Below, piece by piece: positions 1 through 8,446 of a stretch of 27,796 nucleotides of DNA. The DNA comes from DASPWV01 sp046727855 (GTDB lineage Bacteria > Acidobacteriota > Vicinamibacteria > Vicinamibacterales > UBA2999). Location: the NCBI GenBank assembly GCA_046727855.1, contig JBKPDL010000149.1, forward strand, positions 1 to 27,796. The letters run 5' to 3'. The notes under the pieces were generated by a model, which was not told the DNA's origin, made no database searches, and saw only the letters and a program-made list of their open reading frames with translations. The position numbers and the translations under genes were made by a program. Positions within the stretch are counted from its first letter, which is position 1. Each line of letters begins with the position of its first letter.

Positions 1-1
1 G

Positions 2-3000
2 TTCACGTCGCCGCGCTTCGTGGGCTCCGCCGCAACGCCTGGCGTGGAGGTTCCGTCGGTGGGCCGCGCTGCGTTCACCGCAAACTTCGACGCCTCCGAG
101 CGTGCGGTCAACATCACCGACATCGATGGCACCATCGGCACTGCTCGAATCAACGGCAGTTATCTCGCGAATCTCGCAACGCGCGAGCTCGGCGGCGCAT
201 TGACGATCGACGCCCCATCCGCGGCCGACCTTCTCAGCGTGTTGCCGGAGTCGCTTCGCCTCGATGGTCCGCTGTCCGCAACCGCGACCTTCAGCGGCAC
301 TGTTGATGCCCCCAGCGTCAATGCGGAGGTCACCGGGAAGGACATGACGCTGGGTGGACAGCCGGTCGACTCTCTCGCAGCAAAGGCGCGCTGGGTCGGC
401 GACGACATCTTCGTTGACGCGGTGACATTGACACAGCGTACCGGCTCGCTGAACACGACGGGCCGCTACTCGTTGCGCGCACGGACCTATGCCGTTGACG
501 TGCAGGGTCAGGGACTTGAATGGTCGGGCGCGCTGGCGCAGCTTGGCAACGCGCACGCGCAGTTCTCAGTGCAATTCTCCGGTGCCGGCAGCATTGATCG
601 GCCCACCGGCGAAGGCACTGTCGATTTCGATCTCACGGGAGGGCTCGCGGGCGCGCTGATCGGTCACGGCACAGCCAAAGTGCGGCTCGACGGGACCACG
701 GCGCTTATGACGGCCGTCATTCCCTCGCTTGGCGCGTCGCTCGACGCCAAGGTGGCCATGACGAAACCGTTTGTCTACGACGCCATCTTCGTCGCTAACA
801 AGGTCGATCTCGAGCAGGTGATTCGACTCGCAGGGCTACGCGAAGGCTACGTGGAAGGCACTACCAGCATCAACGCCACCGCGAGCGGCATGCTGTCAGA
901 TGTCAGCCACTCACGCGTGTTCGTCAACCTTCAGGAAATAGCCGCCGCGGTCGAAGGCGTGGCCGTCAAGCTCGCGGCGCCTTCCCGGCTCGCTTGGGAT
1001 GGCACCGTCCTTACCGTCGACACGCTCGATTTGTCAGTCGGTGCAACCGGCCGCCTGCACGCGAGCGGCCGCCTGGCGTCAGCCAACGTCGCCGACGCCA
1101 ATTTCGATGCGACCTTCACCGGTGAGCTTGGCGATCTGGTGCGCATAGGACGGCCATTTGGCGTTCCACCCGAGCTCAACGCCGCCGGCCCGGTCAACAT
1201 CACGATGCGGTCCACCGGTGGACTCGAACGATCCAACGCGACGCTGCAACTCGCCGGTGGTTCGTTGACATGGAGCACATTGCCAACCGTGCAAAACCTC
1301 GTAGTGGACGCGACGTTCAACGGCACGACGCTCGACCTCACGCGGATGAGCGGGACGTGGCAGGGTGGTGGAATTGAAGGCACCGCGTCAATTCCACGCG
1401 GCGTGCTCGAAGGCAACACCGGTGCCGCATCACCGCAAACGGGATTCGCCAAGCTGCGCGTCATCGGTCTGAATGAACAAGCACTTGCACCGTGGGTCGA
1501 CCGATCGACGTTGAGCAACACTGCTGCACACGTATCGGCAACGCTCGACGCCACCATCGTCCGCGCATCGCTCGACGGCGTCTCCGGCAGCGTCACGTTC
1601 GACGAAGCCAACCTCATCGTCGCCGGCGTGCCGATTTCGCAGGTCCGTCCCGCCGCCTTCACGATCGAAGGCGGCTTGATCACCGCGAAGGACGTGGTCT
1701 TCAGCTTCGGAGGATTTACCGCCGCGACCCTTCCAGGCGCAACAGCCACGAGTCTGCCTAGCGGCGGCGAGCTGACGGTGACAGGTACTGCACGAATCGC
1801 CCCGGCCGACAAGGCTGCGCTCGACCTTAGCGTCCGCGGAGGTGCGGATTTGCGCGTGCTTTCAGCGTTCGCTCCCACGGTGGCGATCGATGGCGCTGCG
1901 ACGGTCAACGTCGGCGTCGGTGGCTCCCCTTCGAGCCCGGTGTTCAGCGGTCGCGTCGACGTTGCGGACGCGGAGGTGTTGATTCGCGAGCCGCGGATCG
2001 TGCTCGGCGATATGAAGGGCACGATCGCGCTGGACGGGCGCCGGCTGCTCTTCGATAGCTTCACCGGCACGGTCAACGGTGGCGCGCTGAACGTCGAAGG
2101 CGGGTTCCTCCTCACCGGGTTCCGCCCGGAAACCGGTGGGATCACGGTGCAGGTGCAAGGCGCCGCACTCGAATATCCCGAGGGCTTGCAGAGCGAATCG
2201 GACGCGCTGCTGACGCTCCGTCCCGATGCGACCGGCTGGATCCTGACCGGTGACGTGATCGTTGCGCGAAGCGTGTTCAACGAGCCAATCAGCTTTGCCG
2301 CCCTCGCGGCAGCCCGACGTACGCGCGCACCGTCTCCCCCCGGCGGCGACCGTGGCGCTCTCGCAAAGCTCCACCTCAACGTGTTCGTCGGCACGCGGGA
2401 AGATCTGCGCGTGGACAACAATTACGCGCGTCTCGAGGCAGGAGGTGCCATCCGCCTCTTCGGTTCAGCGGAAGAGCCGGTTGTCGGCGGCCGCGTCGAT
2501 CTGCGCGAGGGCGGCGAAGTGTTCCTCGCCGGCCGGACGTTCCACGTGGCGCGCGGCAGTATTTCCTTTACCAATCCAAGCCGCATCGAGCCTGAGTTCG
2601 ACGTCGAGTTGCAAGCACGCGTCGGAGGAGACGACATCGCCCTGACGCTCAGCGGCACCCTCGATCGGCTGCAGACCGACGTGCGTTCGTCGAACCCCGA
2701 CACAGACTCACGCGAGGCGATGACGATGCTGTTCGGCGATCTGCGAGGCGAGGATGCTGTCACGCTGCTATCGGCGGAGCTGCTTGGCGTGACGGGCCGC
2801 GCCATCGGGCTCGATACGCTGCGTATCGAGCGTGACTTCGAGACCGATGAGTTCCGCTCGGACCCCGGATTAATCGCAACTGACACTGATCCGTCGACGC
2901 GCCTGACGCTCTCGAAGCGCCTGCGGTCCGACGTTGAGGTCACCTTGTCGCAAAGCTTGCGTGAAAGCGGCGGGTTGTCTACGATTGTCAGCTACAAGCC

Positions 3001-5338
3001 GCGCCGGAACCTCGAGCTGAGGCTCATTTCTCGCGACAATCTGGATCGCGGGGCCGCGATACGGCATGAGATTACGTTTGGCGGGACGCCGATACCCCAA
3101 ACCCAACGACCGCCACAACCCGAAGTATCAGCGATTACCTTTGCGGGTGACCTGTTTCGGCCCGAAGCCGAGTTGCGCCAGCGGTTGAAGCTGGAAGTCG
3201 GTGACAGATTCGACTTTTACACGTGGCAGCGCGACATCGATCGCCTGCGTGAGGAGTACCAGGACAGCAACTACTACGAGGTTCGCATCCGCGGTACACG
3301 ACAGACGTCGGAAGACGGACGCACCGTCGCGCTGAACTATCACATCATTCCCGGCCCACAGGCGGAGTTGGTGATTCTTGGACACCAGCTCGAGCCCAAG
3401 CTCGAGGAAGAGCTCCGCGACTCCTGGCGGCGCACGATCTTCGACCGCTTTCTGCTGGAAGACATCGAGTCGCGCGTCCGTCGTCACCTGATCGCCGAGA
3501 ATATCGTCGGCAGCCTGGTTGAAGCGATGATTGCGGTCTCGACGCCGCAGCGCAAACAGGTGCGCATCAGCATCGAAGCGGGCACGCACGTGCAGTCCCG
3601 CAGGATCGACGTGAGCGGCAACGAAGCGTTCGACTCCGGAGACTTCGAAAAGACGATCGAGGAGGCTGGTGTCGCCATCGACGGCTGGCTCGAGCCTGGC
3701 AAGATTGCGGAAGCCATGCAAACGTTTTACCGCGACCAGGGCTACCTGGAAGCGACGGTCACCGCAGATAAGCCGGTCGTTTCAGGATCCGCGGCGGTGC
3801 TGCCGGTGAAGATTGTCGAGGGACGCCGCTTCGTCCTCGAAGCGATGAACTTTGCGGGCGTCCATCCCGATCGCCAGGTTCCAGTGGCGCAGGCGGCCAG
3901 CTTCACGCTCGGCATGCCGTTTGTCACGACCGATCTAGATGCGGCGCGGCGACGCGTGCAGGATTTCTACGCGCGGCGTGGATTCAACACAGCGGCGGTC
4001 GAAATCGAGCCCGTGCCTGAGGCGAGCGAAGGCGTCGTCGACGTGACGATTGCCGTCACCGAAGGGCCGCAGCAGATCGTTCGCGAGGTCACCACGCAGG
4101 GCGCCACGCGCACGCGCGAAGGCGTCATTACGCGGGCGTTGCGCATCGATCCCGGTGAGCCAGTGAACCTGGCCGACTGGTCCCAGGCTCGCAAGCGTTT
4201 GTACGACACCAACGTATTCCGGCAAGTGGACATCCAGCCGGCGCCGCTGGAGCCGACCGCGGAGGAGAAGGCGGCAGGAATTCAACCCGTGCGCGCGCTC
4301 GTGCGTGTGATCGAGTATCCGGTGTGGCGGCTCCGCTACGGGCTGCAAGTGGCCGACGAGCGAACGACGATCAACGACGTGCAGCAGCCGCGCACGCAGA
4401 GTCTCGGGGTCCTGGCCGATATCCGCAATCAGAATCTGTTCGGCCGCGCGATTACTGCGGGCATTGCATCGCGCGTCGAACGCGATCGTCGCAGCGAGAG
4501 TCTCTTTCTCTCAAACGCGTCGTTCTTCGGTCTGCCCCTTCGAACCAGCGGCTTCATCTACGACGCGCGGCAAAAGTTTCGTGTGGGAAACGAAGTGATT
4601 TCCATCACTGATCGTCGCGGGATCAGCGCCGAACAGCGCTGGCGTCCGTCGCCACGCGGGGAGGTGACGTATGGTTATCGCTTCGAACGCAATCACACCT
4701 TTGAAACGCGTCCCGACATTCCGGACCAACCTCCTCCCCTGGACGAAATCGTCAACGTGTCAAAGCTGACGACGGCAGCCCTCCTTGACCGGCGTGACGA
4801 CCCATTCCAGCCGTCCCGCGGTTGGTTCAGTTCCGTCAACTGGGATCAGTCGATTCCTCTGCTGGGATCGGATTACCGAACGTCGAAGCTGCTGCTGCAA
4901 CAACTCTATTTCCGATCGCTGAATCGCCTCGTACTAGCGGGCCGCGCGCAGTGGGGTATCGAATTCAGTTCAAGTGAGCTGCCAGTGAATGAGCGCTTCC
5001 GCCTGGGCGGGGCGACGACAGTTCGCGGCTATGGCGAGAACACACTCGGCCTCGAAAGCGGACTGGGAGGCGACGGGTTACTGTTGTTCAACGCCGAAGC
5101 CCGCGTTCCGGTGCGCGGGTGGGTGCAGGGTGTTGTCTTTTTCGACGCCGGCAACGTGTTCGAAGGCAGGCACGACACGTCTATCACCAATCTCAAAGTC
5201 GGCTACGGCATCGGCCTGCGGCTTGCGTCGCCGTTTGCAATGATTCGCCTCGATTTCGGAATTCCTGCCCACAGCGTGCTCCCGTCGCTGCCAAAGGAGA
5301 AGGGCCGCTTCTATATCGGGATCGGGCACATTTTCTAG
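2..5338 (+). CDS. TamB-domain/POTRA/Omp85 outer-membrane assembly fusion protein (5' end outside window)
   Basis: One uninterrupted frame runs from the window edge to a TAG at 5336-5338. The first in-frame start seen, a GTG at 20, is probably internal because the frame is open to the left. Counting from that GTG, residues 1 to about 1020 are low-complexity beta-rich repeats ending in a segment typical of the TamB (DUF490) C-terminus. Residues about 1035-1420 hold several POTRA-like units, and about 1435-1772 form a 16-strand-type Omp85 barrel. The barrel has the conserved loop-6 VRGY (residues 1668-1671) and ends in a terminal Phe (IGIGHIF), the signal read by the BAM complex. In Proteobacteria TamA (Omp85) and TamB are separate proteins that together insert outer-membrane proteins and move lipids. 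Here both halves appear in one chain, so I infer a self-contained translocation and assembly module spanning the periplasm. Domain boundaries are approximate. Confidence 0.9.
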   Translation, partial: FTSPRFVGSAATPGVEVPSVGRAAFTANFDASERAVNITDIDGTIGTARINGSYLANLATRELGGALTIDAPSAADLLSVLPESLRLDGPLSATATFSGTVDAPSVNAEVTGKDMTLGGQPVDSLAAKARWVGDDIFVDAVTLTQRTGSLNTTGRYSLRARTYAVDVQGQGLEWSGALAQLGNAHAQFSVQFSGAGSIDRPTGEGTVDFDLTGGLAGALIGHGTAKVRLDGTTALMTAVIPSLGASLDAKVAMTKPFVYDAIFVANKVDLEQVIRLAGLREGYVEGTTSINATASGMLSDVSHSRVFVNLQEIAAAVEGVAVKLAAPSRLAWDGTVLTVDTLDLSVGATGRLHASGRLASANVADANFDATFTGELGDLVRIGRPFGVPPELNAAGPVNITMRSTGGLERSNATLQLAGGSLTWSTLPTVQNLVVDATFNGTTLDLTRMSGTWQGGGIEGTASIPRGVLEGNTGAASPQTGFAKLRVIGLNEQALAPWVDRSTLSNTAAHVSATLDATIVRASLDGVSGSVTFDEANLIVAGVPISQVRPAAFTIEGGLITAKDVVFSFGGFTAATLPGATATSLPSGGELTVTGTARIAPADKAALDLSVRGGADLRVLSAFAPTVAIDGAATVNVGVGGSPSSPVFSGRVDVADAEVLIREPRIVLGDMKGTIALDGRRLLFDSFTGTVNGGALNVEGGFLLTGFRPETGGITVQVQGAALEYPEGLQSESDALLTLRPDATGWILTGDVIVARSVFNEPISFAALAAARRTRAPSPPGGDRGALAKLHLNVFVGTREDLRVDNNYARLEAGGAIRLFGSAEEPVVGGRVDLREGGEVFLAGRTFHVARGSISFTNPSRIEPEFDVELQARVGGDDIALTLSGTLDRLQTDVRSSNPDTDSREAMTMLFGDLRGEDAVTLLSAELLGVTGRAIGLDTLRIERDFETDEFRSDPGLIATDTDPSTRLTLSKRLRSDVEVTLSQSLRESGGLSTIVSYKPRRNLELRLISRDNLDRGAAIRHEITFGGTPIPQTQRPPQPEVSAITFAGDLFRPEAELRQRLKLEVGDRFDFYTWQRDIDRLREEYQDSNYYEVRIRGTRQTSEDGRTVALNYHIIPGPQAELVILGHQLEPKLEEELRDSWRRTIFDRFLLEDIESRVRRHLIAENIVGSLVEAMIAVSTPQRKQVRISIEAGTHVQSRRIDVSGNEAFDSGDFEKTIEEAGVAIDGWLEPGKIAEAMQTFYRDQGYLEATVTADKPVVSGSAAVLPVKIVEGRRFVLEAMNFAGVHPDRQVPVAQAASFTLGMPFVTTDLDAARRRVQDFYARRGFNTAAVEIEPVPEASEGVVDVTIAVTEGPQQIVREVTTQGATRTREGVITRALRIDPGEPVNLADWSQARKRLYDTNVFRQVDIQPAPLEPTAEEKAAGIQPVRALVRVIEYPVWRLRYGLQVADERTTINDVQQPRTQSLGVLADIRNQNLFGRAITAGIASRVERDRRSESLFLSNASFFGLPLRTSGFIYDARQKFRVGNEVISITDRRGISAEQRWRPSPRGEVTYGYRFERNHTFETRPDIPDQPPPLDEIVNVSKLTTAALLDRRDDPFQPSRGWFSSVNWDQSIPLLGSDYRTSKLLLQQLYFRSLNRLVLAGRAQWGIEFSSSELPVNERFRLGGATTVRGYGENTLGLESGLGGDGLLLFNAEARVPVRGWVQGVVFFDAGNVFEGRHDTSITNLKVGYGIGLRLASPFAMIRLDFGIPAHSVLPSLPKEKGRFYIGIGHIF

Positions 5339-5362
5339 CGATTCTGCGCCGTCACGTTCCGG

Positions 5363-5974
5363 TCAGCGAAGCGTCCGCAAAATCGCTTGCACCGTCTGCC
5401 GTTCGGGCGCATCCGGCGCCTGACGCAGGAACAACGTAAAGTGCTCCGACATCTTCGGTGTCTGCTTTAGCTTCTGTGCGGCCTGGCCTGCGTAGTAGTG
5501 CGCGTATGCCAAATCGCCTTTCAGCTCGAGGGCGCGCTGAAATGCCTCGAGGGCGCGCTGGTTGTTGTTTTGTCTCGTGGCAACGATGCCAAGCTGGTAA
5601 TGCGCGTAGGGGTTGTCGCCGTTTGCCGCGACTGCGCGATTGGCAGCCTCCATTGCGCCGTTTTCGTCGCGCGCGAGCAGTTTCTGGCCCGACTCGCCAA
5701 TCGCCTTCCACGCTTCGTCGCCGTCGTCGCGCAGTTTGCCGTAACGCTCTTCTGCGCCGCCGGCGTTGTTCATCTTGCTCATCGCCTGCGCCGCGAGATA
5801 CGTCGACTCAGGGTTGCCGCTTTCCGACGCGGCGCGCTCCACTGCTTCCTGCAGCGCGCCGCGCTCGAACAGTTTCTGAACGGTGTCCTGTTCCGCCGCA
5901 CGGACGGGTGAGCCGGCCAGCGCGAGGATGGTCAACGTGAAAAGCGACCAGGTGCAGACAGGATGCAGACGCAT
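5363..5974 (-). CDS. Secreted/periplasmic tetratricopeptide-repeat protein
   Basis: This 203-residue protein starts with a signal peptide (hydrophobic core about residues 9-25, AxA-like cleavage near PVRAAEQ). The mature part is alpha-helical. Around residues 115-180 the pattern NPYAHYQLGIVATRQN, then RALEAFQRALELKGDLAYAHY, is classic TPR; weaker helical repeats precede it. TPRs are protein-binding scaffolds and no partner can be named from sequence. The gene converges on the TamB/Omp85 gene with only 24 bp between the stop codons, so it is not in the same operon. Its start is divergent from the truncated SGNH remnant. The ATG at 5974 is preferred because it gives a complete signal peptide. 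Confidence 0.85.
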   Translation of the reverse strand: MRLHPVCTWSLFTLTILALAGSPVRAAEQDTVQKLFERGALQEAVERAASESGNPESTYLAAQAMSKMNNAGGAEERYGKLRDDGDEAWKAIGESGQKLLARDENGAMEAANRAVAANGDNPYAHYQLGIVATRQNNNQRALEAFQRALELKGDLAYAHYYAGQAAQKLKQTPKMSEHFTLFLRQAPDAPERQTVQAILRTLR

Positions 5975-5986
5975 GTCGATCTCCTG

Positions 5987-6283
5987 ATGAGCCTGTACGG
6001 CCTTGAATACTGCTCAGCCAGATACTTGGCTGCGCGTCTGAACCTGATTGTAGTCGCCGCTGCCATTCTGGTGGCGCCTTTCACCATCCGTGCGGCGAAC
6101 CGGCTCGCGCTCGACGAACTCCCCGGCCCCGGCTACCTGCCGTCGCTCGAGATACGAATACGCCACCACGCGTTCGATCCCCGCCACATCCACAACCTTC
6201 GCTCGCTGTCGCCGCAATGGGTGTTCATCGGCGACTCGATGGTTGGCACACGCGTCGATCGGAGATATCTCGTGGAGATTTGA
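5987..6283 (+). pseudogene. Truncated SGNH/GDSL-hydrolase-like gene (N-terminal remnant)
   Basis: The frame from ATG 5987 (also open back to ATG 5963) encodes a hydrophobic N-terminal segment (LNLIVVAAAILVAPF), a linker, and then SPQWVFIGDSMVGTRVD. The GDSM matches block I of the SGNH/GDSL family, where Ser is the nucleophile. Membrane-anchored members of that family run to roughly 300-400 residues, but this frame stops about 15 residues after the motif, at TGA 6281-6283. The DNA after the stop is more AT-rich and carries no continuation of blocks II-V in any frame I could read. I infer a deletion remnant. A short genuine membrane peptide is the less likely alternative. Confidence 0.5.
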
Positions 6284-6360
6284 TTTCATCTATTTCCAGT
6301 TTTAAAGGCCGCCGACCCTAAAGTTCGCGCTGCGCGATGTGGTGGGCAGCGGCGTACGGG

Positions 6361-6366
6361 TATACT
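6361..6366 (+). promoter_or_regulatory. Candidate -10 box (TATACT) for the NYN-LOTUS gene
   Basis: TATACT lies about 70 bp before the NYN-domain ATG at 6436 and is the best -10 match in this gap. No good -35 is present at 16-18 bp. If it is used, the palindromic repeat at 6405-6424 would be in the transcript leader as a 9-bp hairpin. Confidence 0.3.
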
Positions 6367-6395
6367 GGTGAGGTAGTCCACGCCTCCCGTTAACC

Positions 6396-6427
6396 GTACG
6401 TTAGCGCGGACCTTTAGGTCCGCGACC
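6396..6427. repeat. Dispersed palindromic repeat, copy 1
   Basis: The core CGCGGACCTTTAGGTCCGCG (6405-6424) is an inverted repeat with 9-bp arms and a TT centre. Together with flanking bases, 26 bp (6402-6427) are identical to 8324-8349, and a diverged pair lies at 20591-20649. All copies are between genes. The organisation resembles REP-type repeats; no RAYT transposase is in the window. Confidence 0.85.
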
Positions 6428-6435
6428 ACCTGTTC

Positions 6436-8010
6436 ATGTCAGATCAACGTTTGAAAATTGCCGTCTTCATCGACTTCGACAACATCGAAATCGGAGTCAA
6501 AACCACGCTTGGCCGCCAGTTCGACATCGGTGCCGTCCTCGAGACCATCAAGGAGCGCGGCGAAATCATTACCAAAATTGCTTACGGCGACTGGAAACGC
6601 GCCGGTGATCACGGCCGCGCGATGTCGCAACATGCGGTGCGCCTGGTCCAGCGCGTGATGACGCCCGGCGGTGACAAAAACGGCGCCGACATCAACCTCG
6701 CCCTCGACGCGCTCGAGATGGCCTTCACCCACGACCACATCAACGCTTTCGTCATCGTCGGCGGCGACAGCGATTTCATCACGCTGGTCGAAAAGCTCAA
6801 GCAGTACGACAGGAAAGTGTTCGTCGTGGGCGGCCGCGCGTTCACGAGCCAGGTGATGCAGAAGAACTGCACCGAGTTCATCGCCTACGAGAACGTCACA
6901 TACAGTGGCGTGGCTTCGGCCGCCCCGTCTGGTTTAACCGCGCCGTCGTCACGCGGTCGCTCCGACCGCTCTCGCGCCGCGGCGTCGCCGATCGATCAGG
7001 CGCTGCCGCTCGTGAAGCGCGCGCTGAAAGTCCTCGCGGATCGCGAAGTGTCGCCGCAGCTTGGTCTCCTCAAGAGCACGCTGCTGCAGCTGGATTCCTC
7101 GTTTTCGGAGCGCGATTACGGCGCGGGCACTTTCCGCGACTTTGCCGAGAAGCTCGAAAAACAGGGCTTCGTCACGCTCAAACACCACGGCCGGACGACC
7201 CTCGTCGAACTCGCCGACGAAGCGCCGCCGGCCCCGGCGGGCGCTCCGACTGCTTCCGACACGGGTGATGCGGACAGCGATGAGCATGCAGAGTCGACAA
7301 ACGGCAACCTCGGCGAAGGCGTCGCGCTCGTCCGTGCGATTCTGGCTGAAGCCACGACGCCGCCGCGCTGGCCGATGTACGTGCGTCAGTTCAAGCAGTT
7401 CGTGCGCAACGCGCGTCCCGACTTCGACGAGCGCCGCTATGGTTCGATCGTGGATTTGATGCGCGCCTGCCAGAAGGATGGTCTTCTCCGCCTCGAACGC
7501 GATCGTCAGGGTGGCTTGCGCGTGTTTGCGAGCGGACCGGTGAAGGCGACGGCAGTGCCGCACGGCTGGGGCATCGGCGCGGAGGCTGATGCCGACGAAC
7601 TCGGAACGAAGAACGAAGAAATAGGAACGAAGGACGAAGAACTGAGAACTAAGAACGAGAGCCTGCCCGCCGAAGCTCGAACAGACGCGGACGAGCAAAG
7701 GTGGGAACCCGGAACGGAAGAACCCGGAGCGGAGGAACAGGAAACCGCGGCCCCGGACGTGCCGATGGAAGGGGTTCTGGCGGCCGACGAAGACGATGAC
7801 GATCGCGGCAATCGCGCGACGGCCGGGCAAATCAAGCCGAAGCGCACGCGCAAGTCTGCTGGCGCCGCACGCAAGGCCGCGAAAGACAACTCGAAGAGCA
7901 GTGCGAAGCCTAAGGGGCGTAGACCGTCTCGACGTAGCCGTGGGTCGGCGTCCACTGTACACGACGTGGGGCGAGGGGATCGGGCCGGCCGGGGCGGTGG
8001 AAATAGATAA
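6436..8010 (+). CDS. NYN-domain ribonuclease-like protein with two OST-HTH/LOTUS domains
   Basis: This 524-residue protein has a NYN/LabA-like PIN-fold domain at residues about 7-155. Its acidic metal-binding set is visible: D13 and D15 in FIDFDN, D85 in NGADINLALD, and D111/D113 in VGGDSDF. Two OST-HTH (LOTUS) RNA-binding domains follow at about 185-258 (ending LEKQGFVTLKHHGRTTLVEL) and 293-365. The rest is a disordered acidic linker and a Lys/Arg-rich tail. NYN-LOTUS proteins are thought to bind and cleave RNA, so I infer an RNA-processing role in the cytoplasm; the substrate is unknown. Residues 389-409 are three exact heptads encoded by a 7-bp tandem repeat. The last 101 bp overlap the convergent gene at 7910-8308. 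No clear ribosome binding site precedes ATG 6436. Confidence 0.88.
   Translation: MSDQRLKIAVFIDFDNIEIGVKTTLGRQFDIGAVLETIKERGEIITKIAYGDWKRAGDHGRAMSQHAVRLVQRVMTPGGDKNGADINLALDALEMAFTHDHINAFVIVGGDSDFITLVEKLKQYDRKVFVVGGRAFTSQVMQKNCTEFIAYENVTYSGVASAAPSGLTAPSSRGRSDRSRAAASPIDQALPLVKRALKVLADREVSPQLGLLKSTLLQLDSSFSERDYGAGTFRDFAEKLEKQGFVTLKHHGRTTLVELADEAPPAPAGAPTASDTGDADSDEHAESTNGNLGEGVALVRAILAEATTPPRWPMYVRQFKQFVRNARPDFDERRYGSIVDLMRACQKDGLLRLERDRQGGLRVFASGPVKATAVPHGWGIGAEADADELGTKNEEIGTKDEELRTKNESLPAEARTDADEQRWEPGTEEPGAEEQETAAPDVPMEGVLAADEDDDDRGNRATAGQIKPKRTRKSAGAARKAAKDNSKSSAKPKGRRPSRRSRGSASTVHDVGRGDRAGRGGGNR
7603..7658 (+). repeat. Heptanucleotide tandem repeat inside the NYN-LOTUS coding region
   Basis: Eight consecutive 7-bp units of the type RGRACKR (for example GGAACGA, AGAACGA, AGAACTG) run without a gap. 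Because 3 x 7 = 21, translation yields heptads LGTKNEE, IGTKDEE and LRTKNES in the linker between the second LOTUS domain and the basic tail. Confidence 0.85.
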
Positions 8011-8308
8011 GGATCTCCGCGAACTTTTCCTGCGGCAGAATCGGGTCGACAATCCGCCGCGCAATGGCGCGCGCCTCGTCAAGGCGGCGGGTCTCCACCT
8101 GAACGATCAACACGTGGTGCGCTGACAGCTGCTCGGTGACGCTCCACTGCGCCCACGGGTTCGCCTCGTGACGGGCTTTGGGCAATTCGTCGAGCGGCTT
8201 CTGTGGTGCTACCGCGACGGGCCGCGACAGGTCGTAAGCCACGACCGCCAGGCCACCGGTGAGTGACGCCGCTGTCAGCCAGATCACGACTAACGCAACT
8301 CGCGACAT
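7910..8308 (-). CDS. Small membrane-anchored protein of unknown function
   Basis: This 132-residue protein has one N-terminal hydrophobic helix (VALVVIWLTAASLTGGLAVVAY) followed by a soluble domain outside the inner membrane. That domain contains WAQWSVTEQLSAHHVLIVQVET, then RLDEARAIARRIVDPILPQE and a beta-like FAEILIYFHRPG. I do not recognise a family. The alternating pattern of a hydrophobic strand after an Arg/Ala-rich helix suggests a compact alpha/beta fold that measures about 90 residues. The coding frame is supported by its length, by the membrane helix and by the absence of a better frame in 8011-8308. Its 3' end overlaps the convergent NYN-LOTUS gene by 101 bp. A dispersed palindromic repeat sits just upstream of its start. 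Confidence 0.65.
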   Translation of the reverse strand: MSRVALVVIWLTAASLTGGLAVVAYDLSRPVAVAPQKPLDELPKARHEANPWAQWSVTEQLSAHHVLIVQVETRRLDEARAIARRIVDPILPQEKFAEILIYFHRPGRPDPLAPRRVQWTPTHGYVETVYAP

Positions 8309-8319
8309 CTCACGTGCAT

Positions 8320-8349
8320 CACGTAGCGCGGACCTTTAGGTCCGCGACC
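8320..8349. repeat. Dispersed palindromic repeat, copy 2
   Basis: The same 20-bp palindrome as copy 1 is at 8327-8346, and 26 bp (8324-8349) are identical to copy 1. It lies in the 138-bp gap between two divergent genes. Confidence 0.85.
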
Positions 8350-8446
8350 GCCCCCGGGATATTCTGACCCAAGTTCAGGCAGCGCGTGCCACCGCAGACG
8401 CAAAAGAGATCTGTCGGTTCACTGATTTCTGTGGCTAAATCGATCT

